Source: Rhynchonema sp. JSB1_4 (Eukaryota; Nematoda; Chromadorea; Monhysterida; Xyalidae). From it: a stretch of DNA of 21,198 nt. The position numbers were made by a program, and so were the translations under genes. Under the pieces are notes generated by a model. The model had not been told where the DNA came from. It saw nothing but the letters and a program-made list of their open reading frames with translations, and made no database searches. Where the stretch lies: the NCBI GenBank assembly GCA_030248065.1, contig JASAMV010002724.1:1-21198 (forward strand), given 5' to 3'. Of the stretch, positions 9,567-18,205 are shown piece by piece. Position 1 is the first letter of the stretch. Each line of letters opens with the position of its first letter.

Positions 9567-9775
9567 AGGTGGAGTTATACTTGTCCATACTGGGTCTTGT
9601 GGACACGCTTGTAGACAGTTTTGGACAAATTGTCCTCTTGATGAGTTATACTTGGATGAGGACAAGTATAACTCACTATGAGGACAATCTCATGCGGACA
9701 TTTGTCCACACGCAGTGTCCAAAAGTGTCCTCATGACCGGAGTTCAAAAATTTGAACTTTTGGCTTGTGGACAAC
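9567..9775. repeat. Left compound inverted-repeat end (TTGTCC/GTGGACA)
   Basis: This end includes the 20-bp terminal repeat, a nested internal copy of its TTATACTTG segment in both orientations (9640-9674) forming a hairpin, and several TGTCC and GGACA subrepeats. It mirrors 10960-11094. Confidence 0.7.
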
Positions 9776-10268
9776 TTCGGAAGATGGCGATTGCTGACTT
9801 TTCACACAACTTTATACGTTTATATCAACTTGTTGGAAGTTCCTGAGCCCAAAACAAGTCTTGATTCATGCACAAGTCGCAAAAATGGAGAAACAAATGA
9901 AAGCGCACCGCCCACAACACTGTGGGCTTGAGTCGGGATCGGGACCCAGCAAGCAGGTTCTTCTGCAAGTGAAATGGCATGAAAAAACTAATTTATTACA
10001 AGTGGGGCCCGATGAACTGAAGTCCGATCACCCAAACCTAAGCTTAACATCGACCCTAAGATTCGGGCCGTTATGGTCGGTCCGAAAAGGCCCAACATCA
10101 TCGAATTTCAATAAAAAAATCATGGCTTTTTACGTCAAATTTGGAAAAATTTCTAGCGATTCAGCAGATTAGGTTCAGGACCGACTTCCATGATTTTAAT
10201 GTATTTTAAAACAAAAAACTGTAATTTTTGCGCCTAAAAATTTATCTTCAAAATATCACCAGAGAAAG

Positions 10269-10340
10269 TCGGGCCGAAAAAAGCTGGGCCGGGCCGGGCC
10301 GACTTTTTTCCAAGTCGGGCCGGACCGGGCCGGACTTCTG
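10269..10340 (+). repeat. GGGCCGGGCC-rich low-complexity patch
   Basis: GC-rich GGGCCG and GGCCGGAC units recur here, mirrored by AAGTCGGGCC and GGCCCGACTT words, inside the otherwise A/T-rich interior of the TAA-flanked element. Similar words (TCGGGACC, GGGCCG, GGTCGGTCCG) occur at 9930-10090. No gene is visible. Confidence 0.55.
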
Positions 10341-10959
10341 CCCCTTTCTTGGAAAAAAATCTAAATAAAAAAAGGGTATTTTGGCGATTTTTGACAACAT
10401 TGACTTAAACATCACTCATTTTATGCCTAAAAATGCCTATTTTAGGCCTAAACTGGCCTATTTTAAGCAAAATTGTGGGAGCAGAGGTATCCGGAAGGGG
10501 AACAGGGGGCAGGCGTATCATGAAGGGGAACAGGCGTACCCGGGGGCCCCCAGGAACTACACTGTGGCAGACTGATAATATAATCCTAACCCTGTGGTGT
10601 GTTGGTTGCAAGTTAAAAAAAATAGAAAACCGACCTTTTCGTTGGACATAATCGTGTTCATCAGAATATCATATCCATGGAACAATTAGCATGGTAAGAA
10701 TTAGCACAACACATCAACTCTATCAGGATCTGAGAGAAGCATGATATGCTCAACACTGATAAGAGTCGATGAGTAGTGACGTTTCTTGCAGGGGGTCAGG
10801 CCCCGAAATATCTCGTTTTCAGTTTACTAGCTTTTATTGTGGTTTTAATTTTAGACCCATTGTATTGATTTTGTATTGCAGAAACTTGTTTATTTATTTT
10901 CAACCGCGGCGTCATTGCAGACAAATCATGCTTTTTCTCTTTCTTTATTTTTGATGTGG

Positions 10960-11094
10960 GTTCGCTTGTGGACAAAACGGACACTTTTGGACAGTATGGG
11001 TTGTCTACACGACCCATACTGTCCAAATGTCCTCTTGTGTAGACAAATGTCCTCAAACCCATTTGTCCACATGAGGACAAGTATAACTCCACCT
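10960..11094. repeat. Right compound inverted-repeat end
   Basis: This is the mirror of the left compound end. It contains a strong hairpin at 10986-11027 with 16-bp arms (TTTGGACAGTATGGGT and its complement) around a ~10-nt loop, followed by TGTCCTC and GTCCACATGAGGACA subrepeats and the 20-bp terminal repeat. Confidence 0.75.
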
Positions 11095-11097
11095 TAA

Positions 11098-11501
11098 TGT
11101 TCGCACGCGTGTGCAGTCGTTTTTATCCCGTGCTTGTTTTATTTTTTTGGAAATTCGTTTCGTCTAGTGCTTATTGAAACTCGCGCGTTTTACACGAGCT
11201 ACTGTGTAAAATGTGACCACATGCGCTCGAAATTTTTTCACTTTTTCGCGGGCGCCACACCACATTTTATCGAAAATGGTTGCATGTACATGTATATGTG
11301 ACGCGCGAAGCGCGCGATTTTTGGACTTTTTATAAATCAAAGTGAAAATCCTGCGATTTAGGGCTTCTTTGTCCTTCTTCTTTCCGAAATGGTGGCCTGC
11401 CTCCATGGGTTTGACCAAAGCGGGACATGGCCCATGTGCCCCATGGATCCGAATAATCTTTCGCAGTGTACCTAATGTATACATATGTAGTAGCGGGTGT
11501 A
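11098..11501. other. Intergenic, no gene seen
   Basis: The first ~20 bp continue the duplicated GT31 flank (TGTTCGCACG-type sequence also at 4601). The rest has CG-rich words (GACGCGCGAAGCGCGCG near 11300, a short palindrome) and no exon that I can support. Confidence 0.4.
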
Positions 11502-11827
11502 TAGTCCGTCCACCAGCTCATGGCACTTTGTGTTCCTGCAAGCCGGTTTGTTCCCTTCCTCCACGTTCTAATGAAAGAGAAATTGAGCGTGAGTGATTTT
11601 GCAATAAAACTTAAAAAATAAGAAAATGTGTCGAAAACGATTGAATTCGATCAAATTTAAAATTAAATTAAATGAAAATCGATAAAACACGTCGATTTCA
11701 TAAAAACAGCAATTTAGGAGAAAAAATATTTTTTTTGGAAACTCAATTTCTCTTTCATTAGGACGTGGAGGAAGGGAACAAACCAGCCAGCAGCAACACA
11801 AAGTGCCATGAGCTGGTGGACGGACTA
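11502..11827. mobile_element. TA-flanked MITE with ~90-bp inverted arms
   Basis: This 326-bp element begins TAGTCCGTCCACCAGCTCAT, which is repeated inverted at its right end. It is flanked by TA at 11500-11501 and 11828-11829. The arms pair for about 90 bp (to roughly 11585 and from roughly 11742), apart from a short mismatch near GCAAGCCGG/GCTGGCTGG. The A/T-rich centre has no gene. TA duplications suit a Tc1/mariner-mobilised MITE, although the true duplication could be longer (TATA). The sequence to its right resumes similarity to 4671-4780 beside the GT31 gene. Confidence 0.8.
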
Positions 11828-12060
11828 TACTGTTATTATTTTTGGAAGTACCATGTGTGTACCAACTATCCAGAAACTGCAATATTGTGTTGTCAGATCA
11901 TTTATTCCACCTTTGAGACCATAGTAAAAGGACCAGTTGCATGCACGAGTATGTTTAGTGGTGTACATATTGTATGTATCTTTATTTTGCACGAGGAAAC
12001 GTTATGGGGTCAGCGGTTTACGTATTCACTACGCACCTGTAATACAGTACGAGCGATATC

Positions 12061-12310
12061 AAACTTTGTGATCGGATCGGATCGGATTAAATCTGACTTG
12101 CCTTAGTTAAGCGTGATTCTTACACCAAGGATACAAAGAAAGCTTGGAGCCACAAATTTCGTCCAGCTCAAAAGTTATACCTTTTAGGTTGGGGAACATC
12201 TTTTTCGCTGATCGAAGTTACTGGCATCACTAAATTTTAATTAATTTTATCCTTAATTCAAAAAAGTCACGTGAACAAGGAAGATCAGATCCGATCCGAT
12301 CACCAAGTTT
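12061..12310. repeat. 250-bp inverted-repeat element (GATCGGATC arms)
   Basis: The left arm AAACTTTGTGATCGGATCGG is mirrored by CCGATCCGATCACCAAGTTT at the right end. Similarity continues inward through CTGACTTGCC/CCTTGTTCACGTGA-type sequence for about 55 bp. It looks like a small MITE. Related single-arm sequence occurs at about 5490-5620 and 7665-7750. Confidence 0.6.
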
Positions 12311-12517
12311 AATTGCTCTATGTATATATGCAATTCATGTTAGTTAATGCCATATCAATGGGCATATAACCGACAGACACAATGACTGCGATTGATATTC
12401 CGTCCCATTCAGTGTGTCTAAATATGCGTGCATTACGAATCTTCCCAACGTTCTCAAAGAATTAGCAGAACTTGGAAACCTGGAAGATTGAGTTTATTGT
12501 TCGACATTGTCTGAGCC

Positions 12518-13098
12518 AAGGCCGACTGCCCAATGCAAGCGGATCAGCAGATCTGCCGCTCACTTATGTTCCCAAATGCAAAAAGCGGATTAGAGATCAG
12601 TGGATCAGCTGTTTCTACTCCGCAAAACACGCGTGTGTTCCCGATGCAAACGGATTAGTTGCTTAGCGTTTACGATTAGAACTGGTTCTATTTGTGATTA
12701 GCACTAGGGCGCATGTTCAGAACTCAAGAAGTTTGTCATTTTTTTCCTGAAAACATAATCAGAGAGCATGAAACAAACATGGATAGGAAATGAAACGTGC
12801 TGCGTTCATTGGAAACAATTCTGTAGGCTTTTTGTGCCCAAAGATGGTCTTTCACATCATGGGGTGAACATCGTTTCCAATTTTGAATTGTACGATAACG
12901 ATAATGAATGTCACTAGAATAGTCCAATTTGCTTGTGCGATGAATCATACAACAAAGCGCTCAATGCTCTGAATTCAACCAATCAGCAGATCCGCTAACC
13001 CGCTTTTTTTCATTGGGAACACAGAATTGTGCGTAAAAGGTGCGGTCCGCTAATCCGCAACCGGCTGATCCGCTGCATTAGGCATTCGGCCTTCGGCC
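12518..13098. repeat. Inverted-repeat element (GCGGATCAGC arms)
   Basis: The left arm, GGCCGACTGCCCAATGCAAGC followed by GGATCAGCAGATC, is mirrored at the right by GATCCGCTGCATTAGGCATTC and then GGCC. Shared words (TGTTCCCAA, AAAAAGCGG, GCGGATTAG) follow in mirror order over about 130 bp. The roughly 300-bp centre has no gene. It is an old MITE-like structure with diverged arms and no target duplication that I can identify. Confidence 0.55.
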
Positions 13099-13414
13099 TA
13101 ACACACGTGCATCGAGTTTGGTTGATGTGTTCGGCGTTTCCCCTGCTTTACGCCGCTAAAATGAATGGGCGCGTTTCCACCAGCAAACTTTCCACTAAAC
13201 TGAGGATTTCAGTGAACTTTATCAGTAGCAGAGATTTTTCCTCCTACTTCATCCCATCCATCCTTTCACCCAACTTTCAACTCAATCTTTCCACTCAACT
13301 CTCCACTCCACCGTTCGTGAATACCAGCCACACTGGTCATGTTCAGCAACAAGAAAAGAAAATCATGCCAAACTGCACCTTTCTCTAGCCATAACAGGCA
13401 TCTCACAAGGTACC
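13099..13414. other. Intergenic, pyrimidine-rich, no gene seen
   Basis: The segment 13180-13315 is rich in CTTTCCACTCAACTCTCCACTCC-like words, a degenerate pyrimidine-rich repeat. An open frame of 119 aa on the plus strand (13029-13388) runs through this and the preceding inverted repeat and has no family motif, so I regard it as chance. Confidence 0.4.
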
Positions 13415-13550
13415 TGGCCAAGACGTAGGGCCGGTCAAGACGTAAGGTTCGGCGACACGTAGGGTTGGACAAGACGTAGGATACAAGCGGCAAGACGTAG
13501 GGTTCACTGGACAACACGTAGGGTTCACTGGTCAAGACGTAGGGTTCATG
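13415..13550 (+). repeat. Left terminal array of CAAGACGTAGGGTTCACTGG units
   Basis: Seven units of about 15-23 bp share AAGACGTAGGGTTC or ACACGTAGGGTTC. They are mirrored unit for unit at 15674-15806. Confidence 0.85.
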
Positions 13551-14132
13551 AAGTGCAAAAAGTTTGAAAAGTGGTAGAAATATGCCATGCATGGAGATGT
13601 ATTACCGTGGTTCAGTGCATGGCATTCACCCACTCTGTTTCAAGTCATATTGAGCATGGGATATGCACGATTGGACCGTTTTATCCGAAACATCGCAAGT
13701 TGTCAAAAATATGACATATACCCCTTACAAGGTAAATGTTCAATTAGCAGGCACGCAAGCTGAAATGAAGCTGGCACGTGCGTACCTTAAGCGATTTCAA
13801 CCATTCAGGTACCAAACAATTCCGGCTGCGATGCTTAACACATTGATTGTACTCATTTCACGGTTGCTTAAAGTTTCGTTGGTCAAATGAGCGGTATACG
13901 CCCATGTGCACCTGACATGGTACATACATACATACATATGTACATATACTGTATGTCGGTATGCACCAGACAATGAAAGAGCGCCGCAGTGAAACCAAAC
14001 CACAGCTGATGGTTGTGCAACCTTATACGGCGGCACCTTCAAACTGTGTGCTGTGCATTGTTCAGAATCATATTCACTTGCGTGTGCGCGTGTGCACAGT
14101 TTCCTTTGTTGTATTTTTGGCAGCAATGAGGC

Positions 14133-14379
14133 GTAATTTTGATCTGCAAGGATCGTGCCGAGACCATTTTCTTTTTCATCTATGTTTTGCGTGTTAGCGC
14201 CAACACCAATCAACAATTCCAAGTTTTGGTGATCGACGCGCATGATGACAATTTCCAGCTTGCTGCCGCTAACACACGTGTCGGTAAGCAGCGATCAGCA
14301 TGGGTCTCGCAACGATCTCGCTTGCGGTGGGTTACGGTATTCGGGGGCTGAGTGACAACCTCCCGTAGACTGCCTTTAC
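14133..14379 (+). repeat. 247-bp direct duplication, copy 1
   Basis: This runs from GTAATTTTGATCTGCAAGG to ACTGCCTTTAC and is repeated at 14445-14691 with the same length and only a handful of substitutions. Its last ~54 bp form the left arm of the palindrome at 14326-14444. Confidence 0.85.
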
Positions 14380-14444
14380 CAAACATATTTGTAAAGGCAG
14401 TCTACGGGAGGTTGTCACTCAGCCCCAGAATACCGTAACCCACC
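14326..14444. repeat. 119-bp near-perfect palindrome
   Basis: The two arms of about 55 bp are exact complements except for about one base (near 14343), around a short centre of the CAAACATATTTG type. It sits precisely between the two copies of the 247-bp duplication. A structure like this would extrude as a cruciform or long hairpin. Confidence 0.85.
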
Positions 14445-14691
14445 GTAATTTTGATCTGCAAGGATCGTGCCGAGACCATTTTCTTTTTTATCTATGTTTT
14501 GCGTGTTAGCGCCAACACCAATCAACAATTCCAAGTTTTGGTGATCGACGCGCATGATGACAATTTCCAGCTTTCTGCCGCTAATACACGTGTCGATAAG
14601 CAGCGATCAGCAAGGTTCTCGCAACGATCTCGCTTGCGGTGGGTTACGGTATTCGGGGGCTGAGTGACAACCTCCCGAAGACTGCCTTTAC
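14445..14691 (+). repeat. 247-bp direct duplication, copy 2
   Basis: This is the same length as copy 1 (14133-14379). Its 3' end (GACAACCTCCCGAAGACTGCC) runs straight into the MITE at 14692. Confidence 0.85.
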
Positions 14692-14886
14692 ATAAAGGCA
14701 AACTACACCAACACGAGCCCGATTTCGAAGGTGGTGTGTATTCAAAACGCATAGAAAGAAAACATCATGATGCTCCACTTTGTATTCTTCAACGTGTAAC
14801 ATTTTCCAAATAAGCAGCCACGTCAGAATGTTTCACTATTCTGCCAGCTGCGAAATCGAGCTCGTGTTGGTGTAGTTTGCCTTTAT
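14692..14886. mobile_element. CAACACGAG MITE, copy A
   Basis: This is a 195-bp element with ~36-bp inverted ends. The left end is ATAAAGGCAAACTACACCAA, then CACGAGCCCGATTTCG; the right end mirrors it to CTTTAT. Its interior (AACGTGTAACATTTTCCAAA, CAGCCACG, AATGTTTCAC) matches copy B at 18014-18205, so this is a real dispersed family. It is nested in the 2.4-kb foldback element. Confidence 0.8.
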
Positions 14887-15673
14887 AGTGTTTCCTTTTT
14901 ATGCAAGTCAAAGGAAACAAGCTACCCTACGTTATAACTCAACTCCAGTTTGGGGTCGTTATTTCAGAAACCAATGAAAGAGATTAAGAATGCGTCCTTG
15001 TTAATCCAAGCACGACACTCAGCAGCAAACATGGTGAAATGTTTCATTGACATGCTGGCAGCGCACACGCACAAAGCTCACAGCGAGCATGTGAAACATT
15101 GTTGTTGTTAGATTCCACAGGCAAACTTTGACACGTTTTTGCCAGCTGCCTGATTGAATCGAAATTGTGTAATCTCGACCTCAACTAGAATTCAGTTATA
15201 ACACGGGCCCGCGCGTTTGCTTGGACTAAGAAAAACAGGAAACACTATACATATGTGCCAGGGCACGTGCACAAGGCGCGCAGCTGACGTACATATACAT
15301 GTATGTATGTACCATGGCAGGTGCACATGGGCGTATACCGCTCATTTGACCAACGAAACTTTAAGCAACCGTGAAATGAGTACAACCAATGTGTTCAGCA
15401 TCGCAGCCGGAATTGTTTGGTACCTGAATGGTTGAAGTCGGTGAAGGTACGCTCGTGCCAGCTTCATTTCAGCTTGCGTGCTTGCTAATTGAACATTTAC
15501 CTTGTAAGGGGTATATGTCATATTTTTGACAACTTGCGATGTTTCGGATAAAACGGTCCAATCGTGCATATCACATGCTCAATATGACTTGAAACAGAGT
15601 GGGTGAATGCCATGCACTGAACCACGGTAATACATGGCAGATTCCTACCACTTTTCAAACTTTTTGCATTTCA

Positions 15674-15806
15674 TGAACCCTACGTCTTGACCAGTGAACC
15701 CTACGTGTTGTCCAGTGAACCCTACGTCTTGCCGCTTGTACCCTACGTCTTGTCCAACCCTACGTGTCGCCGAACCCTACGTCTTGACCGGCCCTACGTC
15801 TTGGCC
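15674..15806 (-). repeat. Right terminal array of CAAGACGTAGGGTTCACTGG units
   Basis: These are inverted copies of the units at 13415-13550, appearing on the plus strand as GAACCCTACGTCTTG and GAACCCTACGTGTTG. Order and spacing follow the left arm, so the array was duplicated or homogenised with the rest of the arm. Confidence 0.85.
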
Positions 15807-16350
15807 GACTTCCTCGAAAATATCACCCTATACCGAATCGAGACTGTATGGCTAAAAAGTTCCGGAAAAAAAACCACAATAAAGATGAGAGTTTCATTGA
15901 TTAATCTGGTTTCTATAACGAACGCCAGCATTGGCTATGTTCATTTTTATTATTTCACAAAAACTTTTGCGTCCAGCTTAACGCCTTAAAATGGGCAGCC
16001 GAAATCTTGTGTGTGTCTTTGCGATTGTGCTGGTGAACAAATTGTGCAACATGAACGAAATCCATTTTCCATTTATGAACCACCCACCCTTTTTGTGATC
16101 TTTTTATCACCCAAACAAAGCAGGTCACTGCACACCAGGCTAGGGATCGGACTCGGAATACTGGATCGAACCGGTGCCCACCTTTGGATTCAGGTCCGAA
16201 ACATAATCTGAAGTTTGAGTTGTAATGTTCCGGTTCCACTTCGACCATTAATGCACACACCGGAAGAAAAAACCATATTTCGAAACGAAAATATCACGTC
16301 AGAAAAAATAGATAGAAGTTCTTATTATTAAAACTGATGCCGGCAACATT
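15807..16350. other. Intergenic, downstream of the ELO gene
   Basis: This should contain the 3' UTR of the ELO gene, which ends at 16351 and reads leftward. AATAATAAG on the minus strand about 20 bp after the stop is only weakly signal-like. I see no other exon. Confidence 0.4.
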
Positions 16351-17959
16351 TTAATCTTCGCGTTTTCGATTGGCTTCATTCAAGGCGGCGCCCAGTTCTT
16401 CCGGTGGTTTCCAAATGTATTTGAAATAGAACTGATAGCTGCTCAGGAAGCATAATGTGAGCGAATAAACGAAATACCACATGTGGATCCGGCGGTACAC
16501 ACAGCCGTAGATCGCGAATGACGTCAGACTTGCTGCGTGGATCACCTGAATTATAATAGCATACATTTGGAACAGTGTCTGTAGTGACGTAGGATCGAAG
16601 CGGACCTGAATGCAGCCGCTGCGGGCGGTGCCGGGATTTTGGATCTCGGTCAAAGTGGCGAGGCATGAACCAAGTTTAGCATCGATTAGGTTTTGGTTAG
16701 ACTGATAATGTTTTAAGGTTGATACCTCCACTTAATAGGGCCACATGATGTCGGTCCAAACTGATCAGGGCCTATATGCTTTGCCCCCAACTGCAACCGA
16801 ATATATACCCAAACCTAACAAAGAAATTTCCTGTACCTGCAAGGCAGCTGCGCGTTTGCGCCAGTTTTTGGCCGATTTTCGGCCATTTTTATCTCCAAGG
16901 AAATGCTGCAGGTTGACAATGTATGCCAAAATCGAAATCACACATTCGGGTATGAAAATACAAAGGAAGCAAGGCCATGGAGTGAGACGGTAGACGCAGT
17001 CGGCCAACAGCACAATCGAACAACGTTGGAACATGTGCAGCAGAGTGATCTGAACGGAGGGGTTTATTTGGATTTATTTCCCTTTGAGCCAAAAGCTAGG
17101 GTACAATTTTCTGCAAGTTGTAAACATAGAGCAAGGTCATTTTTTTCGTTTCCCACGTAGACACTATTCAGTGGAGATCTCCTCCTGGCGAAACTGCGCT
17201 GCACTTCGATAGCTCACGTTTAATTTTGAACGTTTATATTCAGAACAAGGTCCCGTTGGGAAAGTTTGACCCGCAGTTGGCTACATGCTCGGGTTTTGGC
17301 TTCAATTCAGTTCAAGCCTCAACAGTTTCATGAAGCCGCTGCGATTGTCGGACCAAACATCCCGAAGGGTGCCAACCTGATTGTGTTTCTTCCTGACGAG
17401 CAAGTAGATGGTATCGATCAACGCGAATACTTTTGCGAACAAATACAGCAGAATGTAATTGTGGAAGTCCTGCTCAATCGGGACGCGATACAACGCCAAC
17501 GAACGACCATACTTGGCCACTGGACCGAACAGACCAAGTAGACACACGATGTGGATTATTGCGCCCAGCAGGTTGTGCGCCAGAACACCCTGAAGTGTGA
17601 AAAGGCGAAACATTTTGTAATTTCTGCGACGTTTCGCTCCTGAACGTTTAAGTCTGTGTATGTATGTAGTCTTCTTGTGGATTAAACCTAGATTTAGGCT
17701 AAAACAAGTTTGACTCATGCATCCTAAAGGTTTGGCTCAGTTATTTTTGAAAAATGTACACCTAAGATATAAACACAAATCTACAACAGGAAGACAAACG
17801 AGTGAAAGGAAATAGAACCTGCTGCGCGCCCATGTACGGATATCGTTTTTGGTCAACCGATGCAACCAGGGTGATGATTCCCATGTAGAATGTCACAATG
17901 GGCAGGGTGGGCAATGAGAGCAGCATTTCGCTGATACTGTATCGCGGGTCGAACCACAT
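16351..17959 (-). CDS. ELO family fatty acid elongase-like protein with degenerate histidine box, 4 exons
   Basis: Predicted exons are 17959-17819, 17589-17377, 17049-16837 and 16605-16351, giving 273 aa. All junctions are phase 0, with CAG|GT donors and TTCAG acceptors. ELO proteins are multi-pass ER membrane condensing enzymes that add two carbons to acyl-CoA using malonyl-CoA. The family signature is clear at residues 100-118: K-x(3)-L-I-D-T-I-Y-L-L-V-R-K-K-H-N-Q, then I-T-L-L-H. Membrane segments occur at about 15-35, 55-70, 90-105, 130-170 and 200-245, and a paired glutamine motif LQTLFQMY at 197-204 fits the family. The catalytic HxxHH box is instead H-M-F-Q-R (123-127), and the later VHxxMYxYY region reads V-I-S-I-L-A-Y-I, with no histidine. 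The C-terminus KRED weakly resembles a KKxx ER-retrieval signal. In-frame TAA lies 24 nt upstream of the ATG, with an acceptor-like GCGCAG between, so a 5' exon or trans-splice site is possible. It may be a catalytically dead or specialised paralogue. Confidence 0.85.
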
Positions 17960-18013
17960 TTTCGTTGCTGCGCAAATTGGTTACGGCTGTATCTGATGCT
18001 GAGGAAAATAAAT

Positions 18014-18205
18014 GTAAAGGCAACCCACGCCAACACGAGCTCGATTTCGGAGGTGTTGTGCTTGCAAAACGAAAAGAAAGAGAAAATCCTCATGCCCCCA
18101 TGTTGCATTCTGCAACGTGTCACATTTCCCAGATCAGCAGCCACGCTGAATGTTTCACCATCAAACCAGCTTCGAAATCGGGCTCGTGTTGGCGTAGTGT
18201 GACTA
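18014..18205. mobile_element. CAACACGAG MITE, copy B, in the ELO 5' flank
   Basis: This is the second copy of the element at 14692-14886. The left end TAAAGGCAACCCACGCCAAC and CACGAGCTCGATTTCG are mirrored at the right by CGAAATCGGGCTCGTGTTGG. The interior matches through AACGTGTCACATTTCCCAGA and AATGTTTCACC. It lies only about 55 bp upstream of the predicted ELO start codon, so it probably sits in that gene's promoter or 5' UTR. The outermost bases are diverged and the target duplication is unclear. Confidence 0.75.

Larger units (their letters stand above)
9567..11094. mobile_element. Non-autonomous DNA element with TAA duplications and compound ends
   Basis: This 1528-bp element begins AGGTGGAGTTATACTTGTCC, and the minus strand at the right end starts with the same 20 bases. 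TAA flanks both ends (9564-9566 and 11095-11097). A 3-bp TWA duplication is typical of PIF/Harbinger transposons, which is the best guess for its mobiliser. Each end continues into 120-190 bp of short inverted subrepeats based on TTGTCC, GTGGACA and TGTCCTC. The flanks join to a sequence resembling 4577-4622 beside the GT31 paralogue, where only one TAA is present, so the insertion can be read against an unoccupied site. No transposase is encoded. Confidence 0.8.
13415..15806. mobile_element. 2.4-kb foldback element with long inverted arms
   Basis: The left arm (13415-13955) and right arm (about 15284-15806) are near-identical inverted copies of over 500 bp, shown by the same 75-codon stretch appearing on the plus strand at 13663-13890 and on the minus strand at 15342-15569. 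The outer ~130 bp of each arm is an array of CAAGACGTAGGGTTCACTGG units. The ~1.3-kb interior holds a 247-bp direct duplication, a 119-bp palindrome and a nested MITE. No transposase is present. Terminal tandem subrepeats plus long inverted arms are the layout of foldback-type transposons. No clear target-site duplication was seen. The open frame shared by the arms has no recognised domain and is probably not a gene. Confidence 0.85.

Noticed and set aside
13663..13890. 75-aa open frame present in both arms of the foldback element (also 15342-15569, minus)
   Set aside because: It is identical because the arms are inverted copies. It has no domain, no splice context and no independent evidence of selection, so I used it only as evidence of arm similarity.
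13960..14260. Open frames over the 247-bp duplicated block (for example the 70-aa frames at 14139 and 14451)
   Set aside because: They are duplicated with the repeat and lack any domain. The similarity reflects DNA duplication, not a gene pair.
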